A DNA stretch of 35,654 nt from Bacteroidales bacterium. Its GTDB lineage: Bacteria > Bacteroidota > Bacteroidia > Bacteroidales > Lentimicrobiaceae. Position numbers and translations under genes: made by a program. Of the stretch, positions 27,501-35,123 are shown piece after piece (within the stretch, counting starts at the first letter, position 1; the number at the start of each line of letters is the position of its first letter). The DNA lies in contig JADIZB010000042.1 of NCBI GenBank assembly GCA_016705005.1, positions 1 to 35,654 of the forward strand, given 5' to 3'. The notes beneath the pieces were generated by a model. It did no database searches, was not told where the DNA came from, and worked only from the letters and a program-made list of their open reading frames with translations.

Positions 27501-27709
27501 TCGATGGGGAAAGTAACCAGGCGTTCCACTTCTTCGGAAGCCATTCCATGGGCATCGGTCATTACGACAACCGTTGGGGCAGTTAAGTCAGGAAAAACAT
27601 CCACGTCCATATTTCCGGCGGTACGTATGCCCACAATCATGAGCACAACAGCAGCCAGAAGAACAAAGAACCTGTTGTTAAGCGAGAATTTTATAATATT
27701 ATTTAACAT
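24593..27709 (-). CDS. HME-RND heavy-metal efflux pump, third copy
   Basis: A 1038-residue pump. The ATG at 27709 (MLNNIIKFSLNNRFF) is the usual RND start and leaves a 13-base gap after the adaptor. The longer frame would overlap it. Signatures seen are DVDVFPDLTAPTVVVMT at 35-51, the TM4 region GGMAIAIGALVDDAIIDVENVYKRL near residue 400, GRSFLPEFNEGSLTLSV at the start of the second porter half, and GITLFGIATRNGILL-like sequence near the end. The TM4 motif (VDDAIIDVEN) differs from both the CusA-type and the CzcA-type pumps in this window, so a third substrate range is likely. It is full length and intact. Confidence 0.92.
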   Translation of the reverse strand: MLNNIIKFSLNNRFFVLLAAVVLMIVGIRTAGNMDVDVFPDLTAPTVVVMTDAHGMASEEVERLVTFPIETAVNGATDVRRVRSASSQGFSFVWVEFDWGTDIFKARQIVSEKLISVTSQMPLGVGQPMLAPQSSVMGEMFFLGLQADSTSLMDLRTIADWNVKPLLLATTGVSQVTIIGGDYKQYQVMADPQRMKLYKVTMSELAEVCKGISQNSTGGALRQYGNEYVVRGIARTSDLEALGNSYIKTANGGPIKINDVAEVKIGAGVKMGYASENAKPAVIISVSKQPNANTLDLTQRIEANLADLKKSLPPDVKLDTKIFRQADFIETSVNNVKNALIEGSIFVIIILFLFLGSLRTTLISLLAIPLSLLGAILALKILGLNINTMSLGGMAIAIGALVDDAIIDVENVYKRLRQNRQKPEIERQSAFHIVFEASKEIRASILNATLIIIVAFIPLFFLSGMEGRMLQPLGIAFVVSLFVSLIVAMTLTPLLCKLLLSNDKYLSKNEKDKWLARKLTYYYELSLEWALRHKRFVILSSATLFIVSLILFSTMGRSFLPEFNEGSLTLSVVCKPGTSLEESNRLGSLVETELLSIPEISSTARRTGRGELDEHSQTVNSAEVDVKFNLKERSREEFMSDVRAKIAGIPGIAATVGQPLGHRIDHMLSGTRANIAIKMFGTDLNKMFSIGNEVKAAILDVEGLVDVNVDQQVEIPQLQIRANREMLAKYGITIEQFNEFVDISFGGEKLTDIYEGQRRFDLVLRLNKDYTETIEGIRSALIDTYDGKKVPLEQVADIVSVSGPSAISRENVQRKVVVSANVSGRDIRSVVQDIQKNVNENIVLPEGYRIEYGGQFESEAKASKTLMITSILAILIILLLLYQEFKNFKLAGVILLNLPLALIGGVFSIYFTSGVLSIPAIIGFITLFGIATRNGILLISNYQKLQNQGISLYETVTKGSSDRLNAILMTALTAALALIPLAIQGDLPGNEIQSPMAKVILGGLLTSTLLNIYIVPIVYSILRNRGILKTEKQDTAAE

Positions 27710-27722
27710 GTCTTTACCAGTA

Positions 27723-29228
27723 TTAATGAACGTGACCTGAATGTGCATCCAATGCTCCTGAAGATTGAGCCAGTTTTACCAGGATTGCTCCTTTGGTGAC
27801 AATGCGCTCCGAATCCACGATACCGCTTTTTATTTCTGTCTTTATTCCATCTGTGGAGCCAATGTTGACTTCACGTTTTTCGAACAATTCAGGGTTAACC
27901 TGCACAAATACAAAGTAGTTCCCCTGATCTTCAACCAATGCATCGTTTGGGATAGTGATGGCATTGGAGTTGGTAATTGTTTTGAGATACAATTCAACAA
28001 GCTCACCGGAAATAAAACCTCCGACGTTGTCAATTTGCAGGCTTACAGGGATCAGGTAGTTGTCGGTGTTGGTATTTCGTCCGTACGAAAGAAGTTTACC
28101 GTTGAGCTGTTCGAGCGTATAGGTAGTATTGTTATGAAGGGTCCTGATATGGGCTGTGCTGAACGATTGAAGCAAAGGAGCATACTTTTGCTGAATATCA
28201 GCACGCAATAAAAGGGTTTTATTTTTTGTTACCGAAACCAATGGCTGACCGGCTGTTACATATTGACCGTTCGATACAAAAGTTTGTTTTACAAAGCCGC
28301 TGATAGGGCTTGAAATAGTCTGACCCGCTGAACTAAAGTTTTTGCGGAGCATATCATTGGTAGCTTTCGCATTTTCGAAGTCATTTTTAGCAGTCAGCAA
28401 ATCTTTATCCGAAACAATTTTATCTTTCGCCAGCGATTTCTTACGGTCATATTCAAGTTGTGTCCGTTCGTAATTATTCTGAGCTTCGATAATACGAACT
28501 GCCAGATTGTTATCGGCCATATCGCTTCCTGAAACAGAAAATAAACCTTGGCCGGCAATTACACTTTTTCCTTCAAGTATTGATCCGCCTGAATATAGTA
28601 CTATACCATTCATTTTGGCGGAAACTATTACTTCATCACCTGCTGCAGATTCAACCAATGCTGAAGTTTTTATCACCTGTCCGAAAGGCTCAACCGCTGG
28701 CTGCTCGGTGCTGAAATCTATTTTCCAGGATTGTTCCTTGGTAAATACAACGGTATTGGTGCGGGAAGAAACTTTTTTTGCAGCAGCTTCATCGGCTTGT
28801 TCTTCGCCTGAATACACGGTAATATCTGAAACAACTACCTGGCTGGAAATATTTTCTGTTTTAATTTCATAAATAATTTTCCCCACACCCTGAACTGTAG
28901 GTTTAAGGTCGAAACTAAAGATTCCTTTGCGTTTTGGAGCATCGAAAGTTTGCGTCACCTCTGTTGTTCCTATTTGTAACCTGATGGTAACACTTCCTTT
29001 TTCCAATGCTTTGAAATCGGGGAGGTGCGAAAAATGAGATAGTATGTTTGACGATTTGCCAACCACAAACGGATCGGCTTCGGCAAACAACTCAAATTCG
29101 GGACTGTAGGCAGTGAGTTGAATTTTCACTTCCTCCCCTGCATGAAGATCTGTTTCTTTCCCGGGACTGTTTTTGCAGCTTGCAAACAACAATGCAAGCA
29201 ATGCAATAATAAATGCATTTTTTATCAT
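27723..29228 (-). CDS. RND periplasmic adaptor lipoprotein with N-terminal beta-domain
   Basis: A 501-residue adaptor. The lipoprotein signal ends LLFASC (Cys18). Before the usual adaptor core lies an extra domain at about 25-140 (AYSPEFELFAEADPFVVGK, GTTEVTQTFDAPKRKGIF, VGKIIYEIKTE) with a beta-sandwich look. The core follows: SAKMNGIVLYSGGSILEGK, a hairpin at about 250-310, and SPISGFVKQTFVSNGQYVTAGQ. The end is GALDAHSGHVH, which carries His ligands. It precedes the pump by 13 bases and follows the His-rich DUF6769 gene. The leader at 29229-29323 contains a short palindrome, AGGCTTAAAGCCT, at 29276-29288. The extra domain could bind metal or a partner protein. Confidence 0.9.
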   Translation of the reverse strand: MIKNAFIIALLALLFASCKNSPGKETDLHAGEEVKIQLTAYSPEFELFAEADPFVVGKSSNILSHFSHLPDFKALEKGSVTIRLQIGTTEVTQTFDAPKRKGIFSFDLKPTVQGVGKIIYEIKTENISSQVVVSDITVYSGEEQADEAAAKKVSSRTNTVVFTKEQSWKIDFSTEQPAVEPFGQVIKTSALVESAAGDEVIVSAKMNGIVLYSGGSILEGKSVIAGQGLFSVSGSDMADNNLAVRIIEAQNNYERTQLEYDRKKSLAKDKIVSDKDLLTAKNDFENAKATNDMLRKNFSSAGQTISSPISGFVKQTFVSNGQYVTAGQPLVSVTKNKTLLLRADIQQKYAPLLQSFSTAHIRTLHNNTTYTLEQLNGKLLSYGRNTNTDNYLIPVSLQIDNVGGFISGELVELYLKTITNSNAITIPNDALVEDQGNYFVFVQVNPELFEKREVNIGSTDGIKTEIKSGIVDSERIVTKGAILVKLAQSSGALDAHSGHVH

Positions 29229-29323
29229 CTTAAAAAATCTTAAAATTTAGTGGTTTAAATACACATGATACGCAAAGGCTTAAAGCCTCACGCAACGTTG
29301 AACATTAAGTGTTTTTGAGGAAA

Positions 29324-29758
29324 TTATACTGCGGGCGGAGCGCGCAAGCCAAGAGATTGGCCGATGGATACTATATATAGCGTTGTTGAAACGCTTTCTA
29401 AATAAACCGTATGGGTTTGTGGCGATAAAAGAGCAGCAGAATATGCATTGGCTATGATAGCCTGAATGAAATCAATATCAATATCAAATTGAGGAGGTTC
29501 CGGGAAACCGCTGTTGCTTTTAAAAACAGGTTGCGGAACAATGGCCGATTGATTTAAAACACAATGTGTGCTTGAATTATCGTCATGTTCATGTGAATCA
29601 GTTTCCGGTGAGTGTGAGTGGAATTTATTGTCGTGCTGGCAATGTTCATCTACCAAACATGCCAGTGAATTATGGTGATGATGCGGAAGTATAGCATGAG
29701 CGAGCCAGACTGTACCGGCTAACACAAGTAAAAATGTTGCTATTGAACGTTTCAGCAT
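29324..29758 (-). CDS. DUF6769-like His/Cys-rich exported protein
   Basis: The start at 29758 (MLKRSIATFLLVLAGTVWLAHA) gives a signal peptide or anchor. The upstream frame runs into the operator and is unlikely. The 144-residue product has HAILPHHHHN at 21-30, then ACLVDEHCQHDNKFHSHS, DSHEHDD and HCVLNQ, and ends GLRAPPAV. These features match what I recall of the Bacteroidota DUF6769 family (HA-x-PHHHH, CVLNQ, LRAPP). Clusters of His with three or four Cys point to zinc or copper binding outside the cytoplasm. It takes the same place behind a fur gene and operator as the DUF6660 gene at 22326, and heads the operon of the third pump. Confidence 0.78.
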   Translation of the reverse strand: MLKRSIATFLLVLAGTVWLAHAILPHHHHNSLACLVDEHCQHDNKFHSHSPETDSHEHDDNSSTHCVLNQSAIVPQPVFKSNSGFPEPPQFDIDIDFIQAIIANAYSAALLSPQTHTVYLESVSTTLYIVSIGQSLGLRAPPAV

Positions 29759-29766
29759 AAGGATGG

Positions 29767-29802
29767 CAAAAGTAGTAAAAATGATAATGCAACCAAGTTG
29801 CA
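29767..29802 (-). promoter_or_regulatory. Promoter with TGCAACCAAGTTGCA operator
   Basis: The palindrome TGCAAC-CAA-GTTGCA lies at 29788-29802, and minus-strand TACTTTTG at 29767-29774 is the -7 match. The offset between palindrome and -7 element equals that at 22653-22688. It lies 30 bases before the ATG of the DUF6769-like gene and just past the end of the second fur gene. Confidence 0.75.
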
Positions 29803-29808
29803 AAGTTA

Positions 29809-30216
29809 CTATTTGCAATTTGAACATATTCCTTTGACTACCATAGAAATGCTTTCGAGATTAAAATGAACGGGTAATTTGACAGAAGGGACAGGGATAT
29901 CGTTGAGGCAATATGTATGTTGGCATACAGTGCAAAAGAAATGCACATGCAAATCCTGTGGATTGCACTGGCATGATTCGGTACAAAGAGCGTATTTAAC
30001 AGAACCGGTACCATCATCAATACTATGAATGAGTTTGTTCTCTTCAAAGGTTTTGAGTGTCCGGTAAAGGGTAACCTTATCTACTTTCTCAAATTTTTGT
30101 TCTAATTCGACTAAACTAATGGCTACAGCCTGTTCGCTTAAAACTTTCAAAACCAACTCACGCATAGCTGTTGGTTTGATGTGTCGGTTTTCTAATTTGG
30201 ATTCTCTTTCGTTCAT
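29809..30216 (-). CDS. Fur-family metal-responsive repressor (paralogue 2)
   Basis: A 135-residue close paralogue of the gene at 22695-23105. It has the same HIKPTAMRELVLKVLSE start, winged helix with DKVTLYRTLKTFEENKLIHSIDDGTGSVKYALC, zinc motifs CTESCQC and CTVCQHTYC, and final CSNC. Differences lie mainly in the N-terminal dozen residues and in helix 2. Two nearly identical regulators, each next to the same operator, suggest a duplicated cassette, with possible cross-control of both efflux operons. The metal sensed is unknown. Confidence 0.92.
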   Translation of the reverse strand: MNERESKLENRHIKPTAMRELVLKVLSEQAVAISLVELEQKFEKVDKVTLYRTLKTFEENKLIHSIDDGTGSVKYALCTESCQCNPQDLHVHFFCTVCQHTYCLNDIPVPSVKLPVHFNLESISMVVKGICSNCK

Positions 30217-30586
30217 AAAACAAAGGTCAAGAAATTAACTCTTAATTTGTTTAGAATGTTCAATATCCTACTTAGAATTGACAATTTTACCTGAAATAGC
30301 AACTATGTTCAGTTTATAAAGAATGAAATTGAAATTATAAAAAATACAACCAACAGAATTTAGTAAAGTGAATGTATTCAATATTATATGAGTAATAGTT
30401 CCCTCAAAACAATTATGATTTTTTAATATTCCTTATTGTATCTAAAAGCAGTTTTAGTTTAAAAATTTCTTTTATCAGCCCTATTTAATTGAATATCTCT
30501 GCCGTATTGAACCTATTTGATAGCTGACAACTGTCTAAAGTATCTGCCATTAAAAGTCTATAATATTTGAGTTATTATATATGGTT
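30217..30586. other. AT-rich gap between metal island and mobile-element genes
   Basis: I see no coding frame. The stretch is very AT-rich, with poly-A and poly-T runs, and contains the fur-2 upstream region (minus-strand GACCTTTG about 10 bases before the ATG). It marks the border between the efflux genes and the replication module. I find no clear att repeat or terminator. Confidence 0.5.
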
Positions 30587-30910
30587 TTATGTTAATTTAA
30601 TGAAACATCTTCCATTTTCAATAAAACTCCGAAGGTTTTCCTGATTTGTTCTTGTTGAAAAGGTATAGCTCTCATATTGACCAGTATAGAATGAATGAAG
30701 CAAATACTTCAACCCAATTTTTAATTGGTCACCTTCATAGAAGTCTTTTGTTGTAGCCTGTCGCATCCCTACTGGAAGTGTACGGTACTTCCATAGACCT
30801 TTCCAATGTGGACATTTGATTGCATTTAACTTCGGATCCTGAACTATTTTCTCAGCATCTTCACAGCCACCGAAAGCACAATTCGGACAAAATTCCCTGT
30901 ACCGACTCAT
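30587..30910 (-). CDS. Small protein with Cys motifs, unknown
   Basis: A 107-residue protein whose ATG directly follows the TAA of the DnaA-like gene, so it is translationally linked to the replication genes. The N-terminus has FCPNCAFGGC and, at about residue 33, CPHW, which could together hold a zinc ion. The rest (LKIGLKYLLHSFYTGQYESYTFSTRTNQENLRSF) looks alpha/beta and soluble. I recognise no family. Confidence 0.65.
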   Translation of the reverse strand: MSRYREFCPNCAFGGCEDAEKIVQDPKLNAIKCPHWKGLWKYRTLPVGMRQATTKDFYEGDQLKIGLKYLLHSFYTGQYESYTFSTRTNQENLRSFIENGRCFIKLT

Positions 30911-31423
30911 TTATTCAATTGTTAGCTGAAGTGAATAATTGTGCTTTTTAACCAAGCGGATTATACGCTGTTGAAGTATGCCCTGAAGGGTTGGGTGTTG
31001 GGATGCGGGAACATAGATGGTTCTGTCGGGACCGGAAACCCGGATTCCATCCTTCCCTATCAGAAAATGAAGGTTGTAACGCTGTTTTGAACGGCTAACT
31101 GTGTAATTGGCATAAATAAGTTTACATTCTTCAATTTTATTCCGGAGGTTGGTATTTGTTTCGAGTAAGCCGGTTATTGTCTTGTGGGCACTGATACAAG
31201 TGGAATGGGATTTCTTCCCGAAATAGGCTGCTATTTGCGGGTATGACTTTTTGAGCAGCTCTTTCTGTAGATACATAGCAGTAAGGCGGGCATCTGCAAC
31301 CTGGCGCTTTGTGGATGGGCTGTGGATATCGCTGACTTTGATCCCGAATACCTGGCTGATCACAGTGTCCAACCTTCGCTGTGCCCTGTTAGAACGGGGG
31401 CTTTTCGTTGTCTTCCGGTTCAT
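30911..31423 (-). CDS. DnaA domain IV-like DNA-binding protein
   Basis: A 170-residue protein with its start at 31423 (MNRKTTKSPRSNRAQ), overlapping the primase-helicase end by 35 bases. Residues 15-90 resemble the C-terminal DnaA-box-binding domain: RRLDTVISQVFGIKVSDIHSPS, ARLTAMYLQKELLKKSYPQIAAYFG and KSHSTCISAHKTI, which stands in the place of the DnaA signature (R-DHTTV--A--KI). There is no AAA+ domain. It may bind DnaA-box-like sites at the element's origin or recruit replication proteins. The C-terminal 80 residues (FLIGKDGIRVSGPDRTIYVP) are unassigned. Genes of this type occur in Bacteroidota phages and integrative elements. Confidence 0.75.
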   Translation of the reverse strand: MNRKTTKSPRSNRAQRRLDTVISQVFGIKVSDIHSPSTKRQVADARLTAMYLQKELLKKSYPQIAAYFGKKSHSTCISAHKTITGLLETNTNLRNKIEECKLIYANYTVSRSKQRYNLHFLIGKDGIRVSGPDRTIYVPASQHPTLQGILQQRIIRLVKKHNYSLQLTIE

Positions 31424-34355
31424 TGGTTGCTGTTGGTTTTGTTGAGATGTAGAAACACTCCATGGATTTGCCATCTACGGATTTTATGATACGCCGGTTG
31501 GTGTCGTTGCTGCTGCCGGTGCAGAGCTGGATGGGGTTCAGCTCGAAACCATAGTAATCGCACCAGGCCTGGATGTGGTTCTTAAATTTTCCTGACCGGT
31601 AGTCAATCTGTTGCTTTTTGGAAAGCCTGGCTTTGAAAGCTTCGAAGGCATTCTCCCGGATAACAAAGGTGTTGAACCAACCCTGATCAGCAGGAGAAAA
31701 ATTTGGTTTATCCTGAAGAAGACAATTGGTGAAGTAATCATTGGCCCAGTTAAAGAAATCCTCATCCTTGCCCAGGCCTTGAGACATTGCCCGGCGGAGC
31801 TGGCGCTTTTCGAGGTTCATCATGGGCGGCTGTATCTTGTAAAACCGCATGGTGAGTTGGATGCAATAGGCTATCAGGTTGTAGAATTTGATCCATTCTT
31901 CATCGGTAAAATCATCATACAGACGTCGGCCAAATTTGGTCAATGGGGTGCGTGTTTCCTTATAATCGTTGAACTTGGTGGCTTCGTGGTAGTAATCGGA
32001 CACCCCGCAATTCAGGAGCCTGGCCACGGTGCTGGAGTCCACATTCTGAAGCTCAAAATTCGAGCTGATGAGCATCTTCCCGGAGTCTTCGTATTCGAGG
32101 GTAAACGGTGTGTAATTCTTCGGATTTACTTCCCGTTTGCCGGTGACCTGGGTGTAGAAAAAGGCAAAATCGGCATACTCATGCATGTCGTCGATTTCGA
32201 TGAAATCGTGGAATTCGGTGAGGCCGTCATAGAAAAACTGGTACTGGTTTTTGTCATCCAGGCTTCGTCCGCCTTTGTAGAAGGATGCCCGGACATGGGT
32301 GACTGCCTGTGAGAGGAGGCTTTTCCCAGACCGGCCGGAGCTCTGGCCAATTTCGGTGATGCGCATATCCTGAAGGAAAGTGAGCCATGGTTTGCCGGGA
32401 TCCTTGTACTGGCTGCAGTGGTAACCGAGAACAAAAAGGTAGTTGGCCAGGGCAAGATCCTGCTCTTTCTTCTCTTCCGGGGTGAGGGGGATGCGTTTCT
32501 CCAGCTCCTTGCGCCAGTGCAGCCGGGAGAGATCGCGAAGGAAGCGGACGAAGATGAAATCTTCATCGTGGATGGTGAGTTGGTATTTATCAAGATCGGA
32601 GAGTTGGGCAAGCTGAGCATTGTGCAGTTCACGTTCTTCATCGGATTTGGCAGCGGAAAGCAGATCCAGAAGTTTCTGATAAACTTGTGAGGCTTCAACC
32701 GTTATGGGCGGCTTATCCAGGACACGGATATCACGGTCGATGAGGTGACTGATCCGTTCTTTTTTGACTTCCAGAAATCCCAGGATATAGTTTGGGAGGT
32801 CATCGTGTTTAACACGTTCAATTTTATCCTTTGTGATGCGGATGGAGCCGTTCCGGAAGTTCAGGTATTCAGTGAACCGGTTGTGGTTTTTGAAGCTGAC
32901 TTTAATCTCGTCAATGGTTTCCAGGTTTCCCTCTGTGAGCTGGTTGCTGGTGTTGATCTTGTTGAGCAGGTCGATGGCATCCATGAGGTTCTTGCTCTTT
33001 ATCCACTCCTTGGTGAAGCGTTTGATGATGCGTTTGATGGCATCGGGGGCGATAAGGTCGATGGCTTTGCCCTTTATCCAGGCATAGCAATAGTTCGCCC
33101 CTTTGTGATAAATGGATTCCATTTGATAGAATCCGTTGGCCCGGAGGAAAAAGAAGAAAAACTCCATGTTCAGGGCGTAGGTGGTTTTCCCGGATTTCTC
33201 TTCAACGGTCTTCTGCCAGAATTTGATGCGGCGGGCGTTTCGTTTGAGGACGAGGAAATTGTAATAAGTCTGGTCCTGGTTCTCCCCGGAGAGATTGATG
33301 AAATCCTTGAGGTCTTTACAGGGGTTGCCGCGGAAATCCTTTTTAGTCCTGAGCCAGGCCGGGAGTTCAATGCTGTATATGTTGATGTGTTTGAGTGCGT
33401 TCCGGAGGGCCTGGGCCAGGCCGGTGGCATCGAGATCCATGATTTGATAGTGGTTTTCGCAGAGGTCATCAAGTTGTTTAAATTGCTCGTACGTGAATTC
33501 AGCAGATTCGCTGTTGAGCCAATAGACATGGAAACCGAGGCTGTGTAGGTTTAAGGCATCGCTCTCCCCGGAACAGCGGAAAAGGTCCCGGACTTTTGCT
33601 GTTGGTTTATCCTGGGGAGGAGCGATATCTGCCTCTGTTTCGTCTAAAAATTCATTACTGCATTCTTTGATCTGTTCCATGCCATAGATGTATTCTTTTG
33701 GCTTCTGGCCTATATAGAGAAATCGGTTTTTCTTTTCCATCTCATGAGGACGGTAGAGCTTTTGGAAAGTACCATAATCGAACAGGAAGATGGGATAGTC
33801 CTTATTGGATTTGAAGATATGAACGACATCGCGGTTAAGTTTTTTCGACTTCCCGCAGTACTCATATTGTTCGACCACCCTGCAATGGAAGTAATCCAGG
33901 GTATCTGCTGTGACATAGCGACCGATGGCGGCTAGGTCTTCACGGGAGGGCTTTTCCTTATAGATGAAATTGTAATTTCCTTTTTTGTCGGCGGGTTGCA
34001 TTTCCCGCATGGCGTAGTCAGGGGTCCATTTGATTTTCTGAAATTCTTTTCCTTCGATGGTGCGGCCGATAACGACCTGTTCAACATAGATAAGGGCCTC
34101 ATAGAAATTCAGGTTTTCCCGCCACATGACGAAATCCACTGCTTTTAAGCCATTGACTTCGGACTGGTTGCCGAAGTCGGTGATCCGCCAGTAGTGATCA
34201 TACCAGGTTATCCTGGCTGAAGGGGTATCGTCTTTATCACGGATTGAAAAGAAAGCTTTTGGGTGGTTGACATCGACATCAGGAAAATAGTGCTGAAATA
34301 CAGACAAACCGCCGTCGGTTGCCTCGTAAATCTTATCCTGGTCGATATAGCGCAT
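31389..34355 (-). CDS. Primase-helicase of a phage or integrative element
   Basis: A 988-residue replication protein. The N-terminal part (PSARITWYDHYWRITDFGNQ) resembles a primase start without a zinc finger. Toprim-like signatures are CSGESDALNLHSLGF at 261-275 and YQIMDLDATG at 303-312. A helicase of the phage primase-helicase (SF3/D5-like) sort follows, with Walker A GQSSGRSGKS at 670-679, a Walker B-like FIEIDD at 718-723 and a sensor region DSGKMLISSNFELQNVDSSTVARLL. It begins one base after the stop of the small gene at 34357 and overlaps the DnaA-like gene downstream. It probably unwinds and primes the element during replication. Host range and element type cannot be read from it. Confidence 0.85.
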   Translation of the reverse strand: MRYIDQDKIYEATDGGLSVFQHYFPDVDVNHPKAFFSIRDKDDTPSARITWYDHYWRITDFGNQSEVNGLKAVDFVMWRENLNFYEALIYVEQVVIGRTIEGKEFQKIKWTPDYAMREMQPADKKGNYNFIYKEKPSREDLAAIGRYVTADTLDYFHCRVVEQYEYCGKSKKLNRDVVHIFKSNKDYPIFLFDYGTFQKLYRPHEMEKKNRFLYIGQKPKEYIYGMEQIKECSNEFLDETEADIAPPQDKPTAKVRDLFRCSGESDALNLHSLGFHVYWLNSESAEFTYEQFKQLDDLCENHYQIMDLDATGLAQALRNALKHINIYSIELPAWLRTKKDFRGNPCKDLKDFINLSGENQDQTYYNFLVLKRNARRIKFWQKTVEEKSGKTTYALNMEFFFFFLRANGFYQMESIYHKGANYCYAWIKGKAIDLIAPDAIKRIIKRFTKEWIKSKNLMDAIDLLNKINTSNQLTEGNLETIDEIKVSFKNHNRFTEYLNFRNGSIRITKDKIERVKHDDLPNYILGFLEVKKERISHLIDRDIRVLDKPPITVEASQVYQKLLDLLSAAKSDEERELHNAQLAQLSDLDKYQLTIHDEDFIFVRFLRDLSRLHWRKELEKRIPLTPEEKKEQDLALANYLFVLGYHCSQYKDPGKPWLTFLQDMRITEIGQSSGRSGKSLLSQAVTHVRASFYKGGRSLDDKNQYQFFYDGLTEFHDFIEIDDMHEYADFAFFYTQVTGKREVNPKNYTPFTLEYEDSGKMLISSNFELQNVDSSTVARLLNCGVSDYYHEATKFNDYKETRTPLTKFGRRLYDDFTDEEWIKFYNLIAYCIQLTMRFYKIQPPMMNLEKRQLRRAMSQGLGKDEDFFNWANDYFTNCLLQDKPNFSPADQGWFNTFVIRENAFEAFKARLSKKQQIDYRSGKFKNHIQAWCDYYGFELNPIQLCTGSSNDTNRRIIKSVDGKSMECFYISTKPTATNEPEDNEKPPF

Positions 34356-34356
34356 G

Positions 34357-34545
34357 TTACCCCAGCGTTTCGCATTCCTGGTTTATGAGTTTGGCAAGGC
34401 TCCGCAGGGAGCGTTTTTGCTCCTTTGAGAGATCGTTGTGGATATGGGGTATTGACTGTGTTTCCAGGGCTTCCCTGACTGCCGGCATGAGTTCGGCAGG
34501 AATGTCAATTATGTTGTAGCCTTCCGGTGTTTGTTCGACGTACAT
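34357..34545 (-). CDS. Small protein upstream of primase-helicase, unknown
   Basis: A 62-residue acidic-to-neutral protein (MYVEQTPEGYNIIDIPAELM ... LSKEQKRSLRSLAKLINQ) ending one base before the primase-helicase start, which implies translational coupling. The second half is predicted helical. No motif was recognised. Confidence 0.6.
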   Translation of the reverse strand: MYVEQTPEGYNIIDIPAELMPAVREALETQSIPHIHNDLSKEQKRSLRSLAKLINQECETLG

Positions 34546-34826
34546 GGTTAGAATAGTAATAATAGGATGAAGAGCTCAGCAATTGCAATGATAATAGTCA
34601 GGATAAGGAAACGGCTAATTTTCGCCTGTTATTGAATTGATGCATCATTTTTCAGGAATGGCCTGAGATGATAGCATGCTGCAGGGCGGACTCGGGTCCT
34701 GGTTTTGCGGGTTGATGGCAGCATGACAAGTTGAAGGTTAATACCTGGGGAGGTATTTTTAGTTTTAGTGGAAACTTCAGAGTTGTGCCAGTTTTTAGCA
34801 CGTCCTGTTCCTTTGCTTTCTCCTCT
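34546..34826. other. No confident gene
   Basis: Minus-strand frames here have no plausible start with coding character. A 69-residue frame at 34652-34861 begins on TTG inside the HTH gene and looks like a shadow. A hydrophobic stretch (RFLILTIIIAIAELFIL) at about 34555-34620 lacks an ATG. Confidence 0.4.
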
Positions 34827-34994
34827 TCAGAGGATTTCCAAGGCAGCGTCAACGACTTCAATTACTATAAGATCGCTGCCTTCATGGAAGGTTTTGAAAA
34901 TTGAGCTGTAGGATTTACCTGTTTTCTCCTTAATGAGCTTTGCATAATGCTTTGGCAGTTGCATTTTTAGCTTTTGTAGTTCAGATTTTGTCAT
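34827..34994 (-). CDS. Small Cro-like HTH protein
   Basis: A 55-residue protein (MTKSELQKLKMQLPKHYAKL, then KTGKSYSSIFKTFHEGSD and IEVVDAALEIL). The pattern LPK-YAK-I-EKTGKS-S-IFK...IEVVDAALEI is that of small helix-turn-helix proteins found next to repressors in Bacteroidota prophages and integrative elements. It is the first gene left of the divergent control region, in the place of cro. It is likely to repress or activate the early operon. Confidence 0.65.
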   Translation of the reverse strand: MTKSELQKLKMQLPKHYAKLIKEKTGKSYSSIFKTFHEGSDLIVIEVVDAALEIL

Positions 34995-35011
34995 TTTTTT
35001 ATTGGTTTAGT

Positions 35012-35083
35012 ATTGCATTAGTGATAAAAAAGTATTATCTTTGTACACTGAATCGAACTGATTGTACAGCAAATTTATGTACA
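35012..35083. promoter_or_regulatory. Divergent control region with three TGTACA sites
   Basis: TGTACA occurs at 35042-35047, 35063-35068 and 35078-35083, a spacing of 21 and 15 bases. Plus-strand TATCTTTG (35036-35043) is a -7 match for the repressor, with ATTG at 35012-35015 as a possible -33. Minus-strand TAAATTTG (35070-35077) is a -7 match for the HTH gene. Two of the sites overlap or abut these elements, as operators of a lysogeny-type switch would. Confidence 0.6.
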
Positions 35084-35123
35084 TATTCTCAACTTTATCA
35101 TAGTTTGGTAAAATAAATTTTTC

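Noticed and set aside
29276..29288. AGGCTTAAAGCCT palindrome as a terminator
   Set aside because: The stem is only 6 bp with no T-run, and it lies within an apparent operon.
31611..33548. Long plus-strand frames of 233 and 267 residues antisense to the primase-helicase
   Set aside because: They mirror the strongly coding minus-strand gene, have no start context, and their composition is that of a complementary frame.
34652..34861. 69-residue minus-strand frame (TTG start)
   Set aside because: It begins inside the Cro-like gene in another frame and has no recognisable fold.
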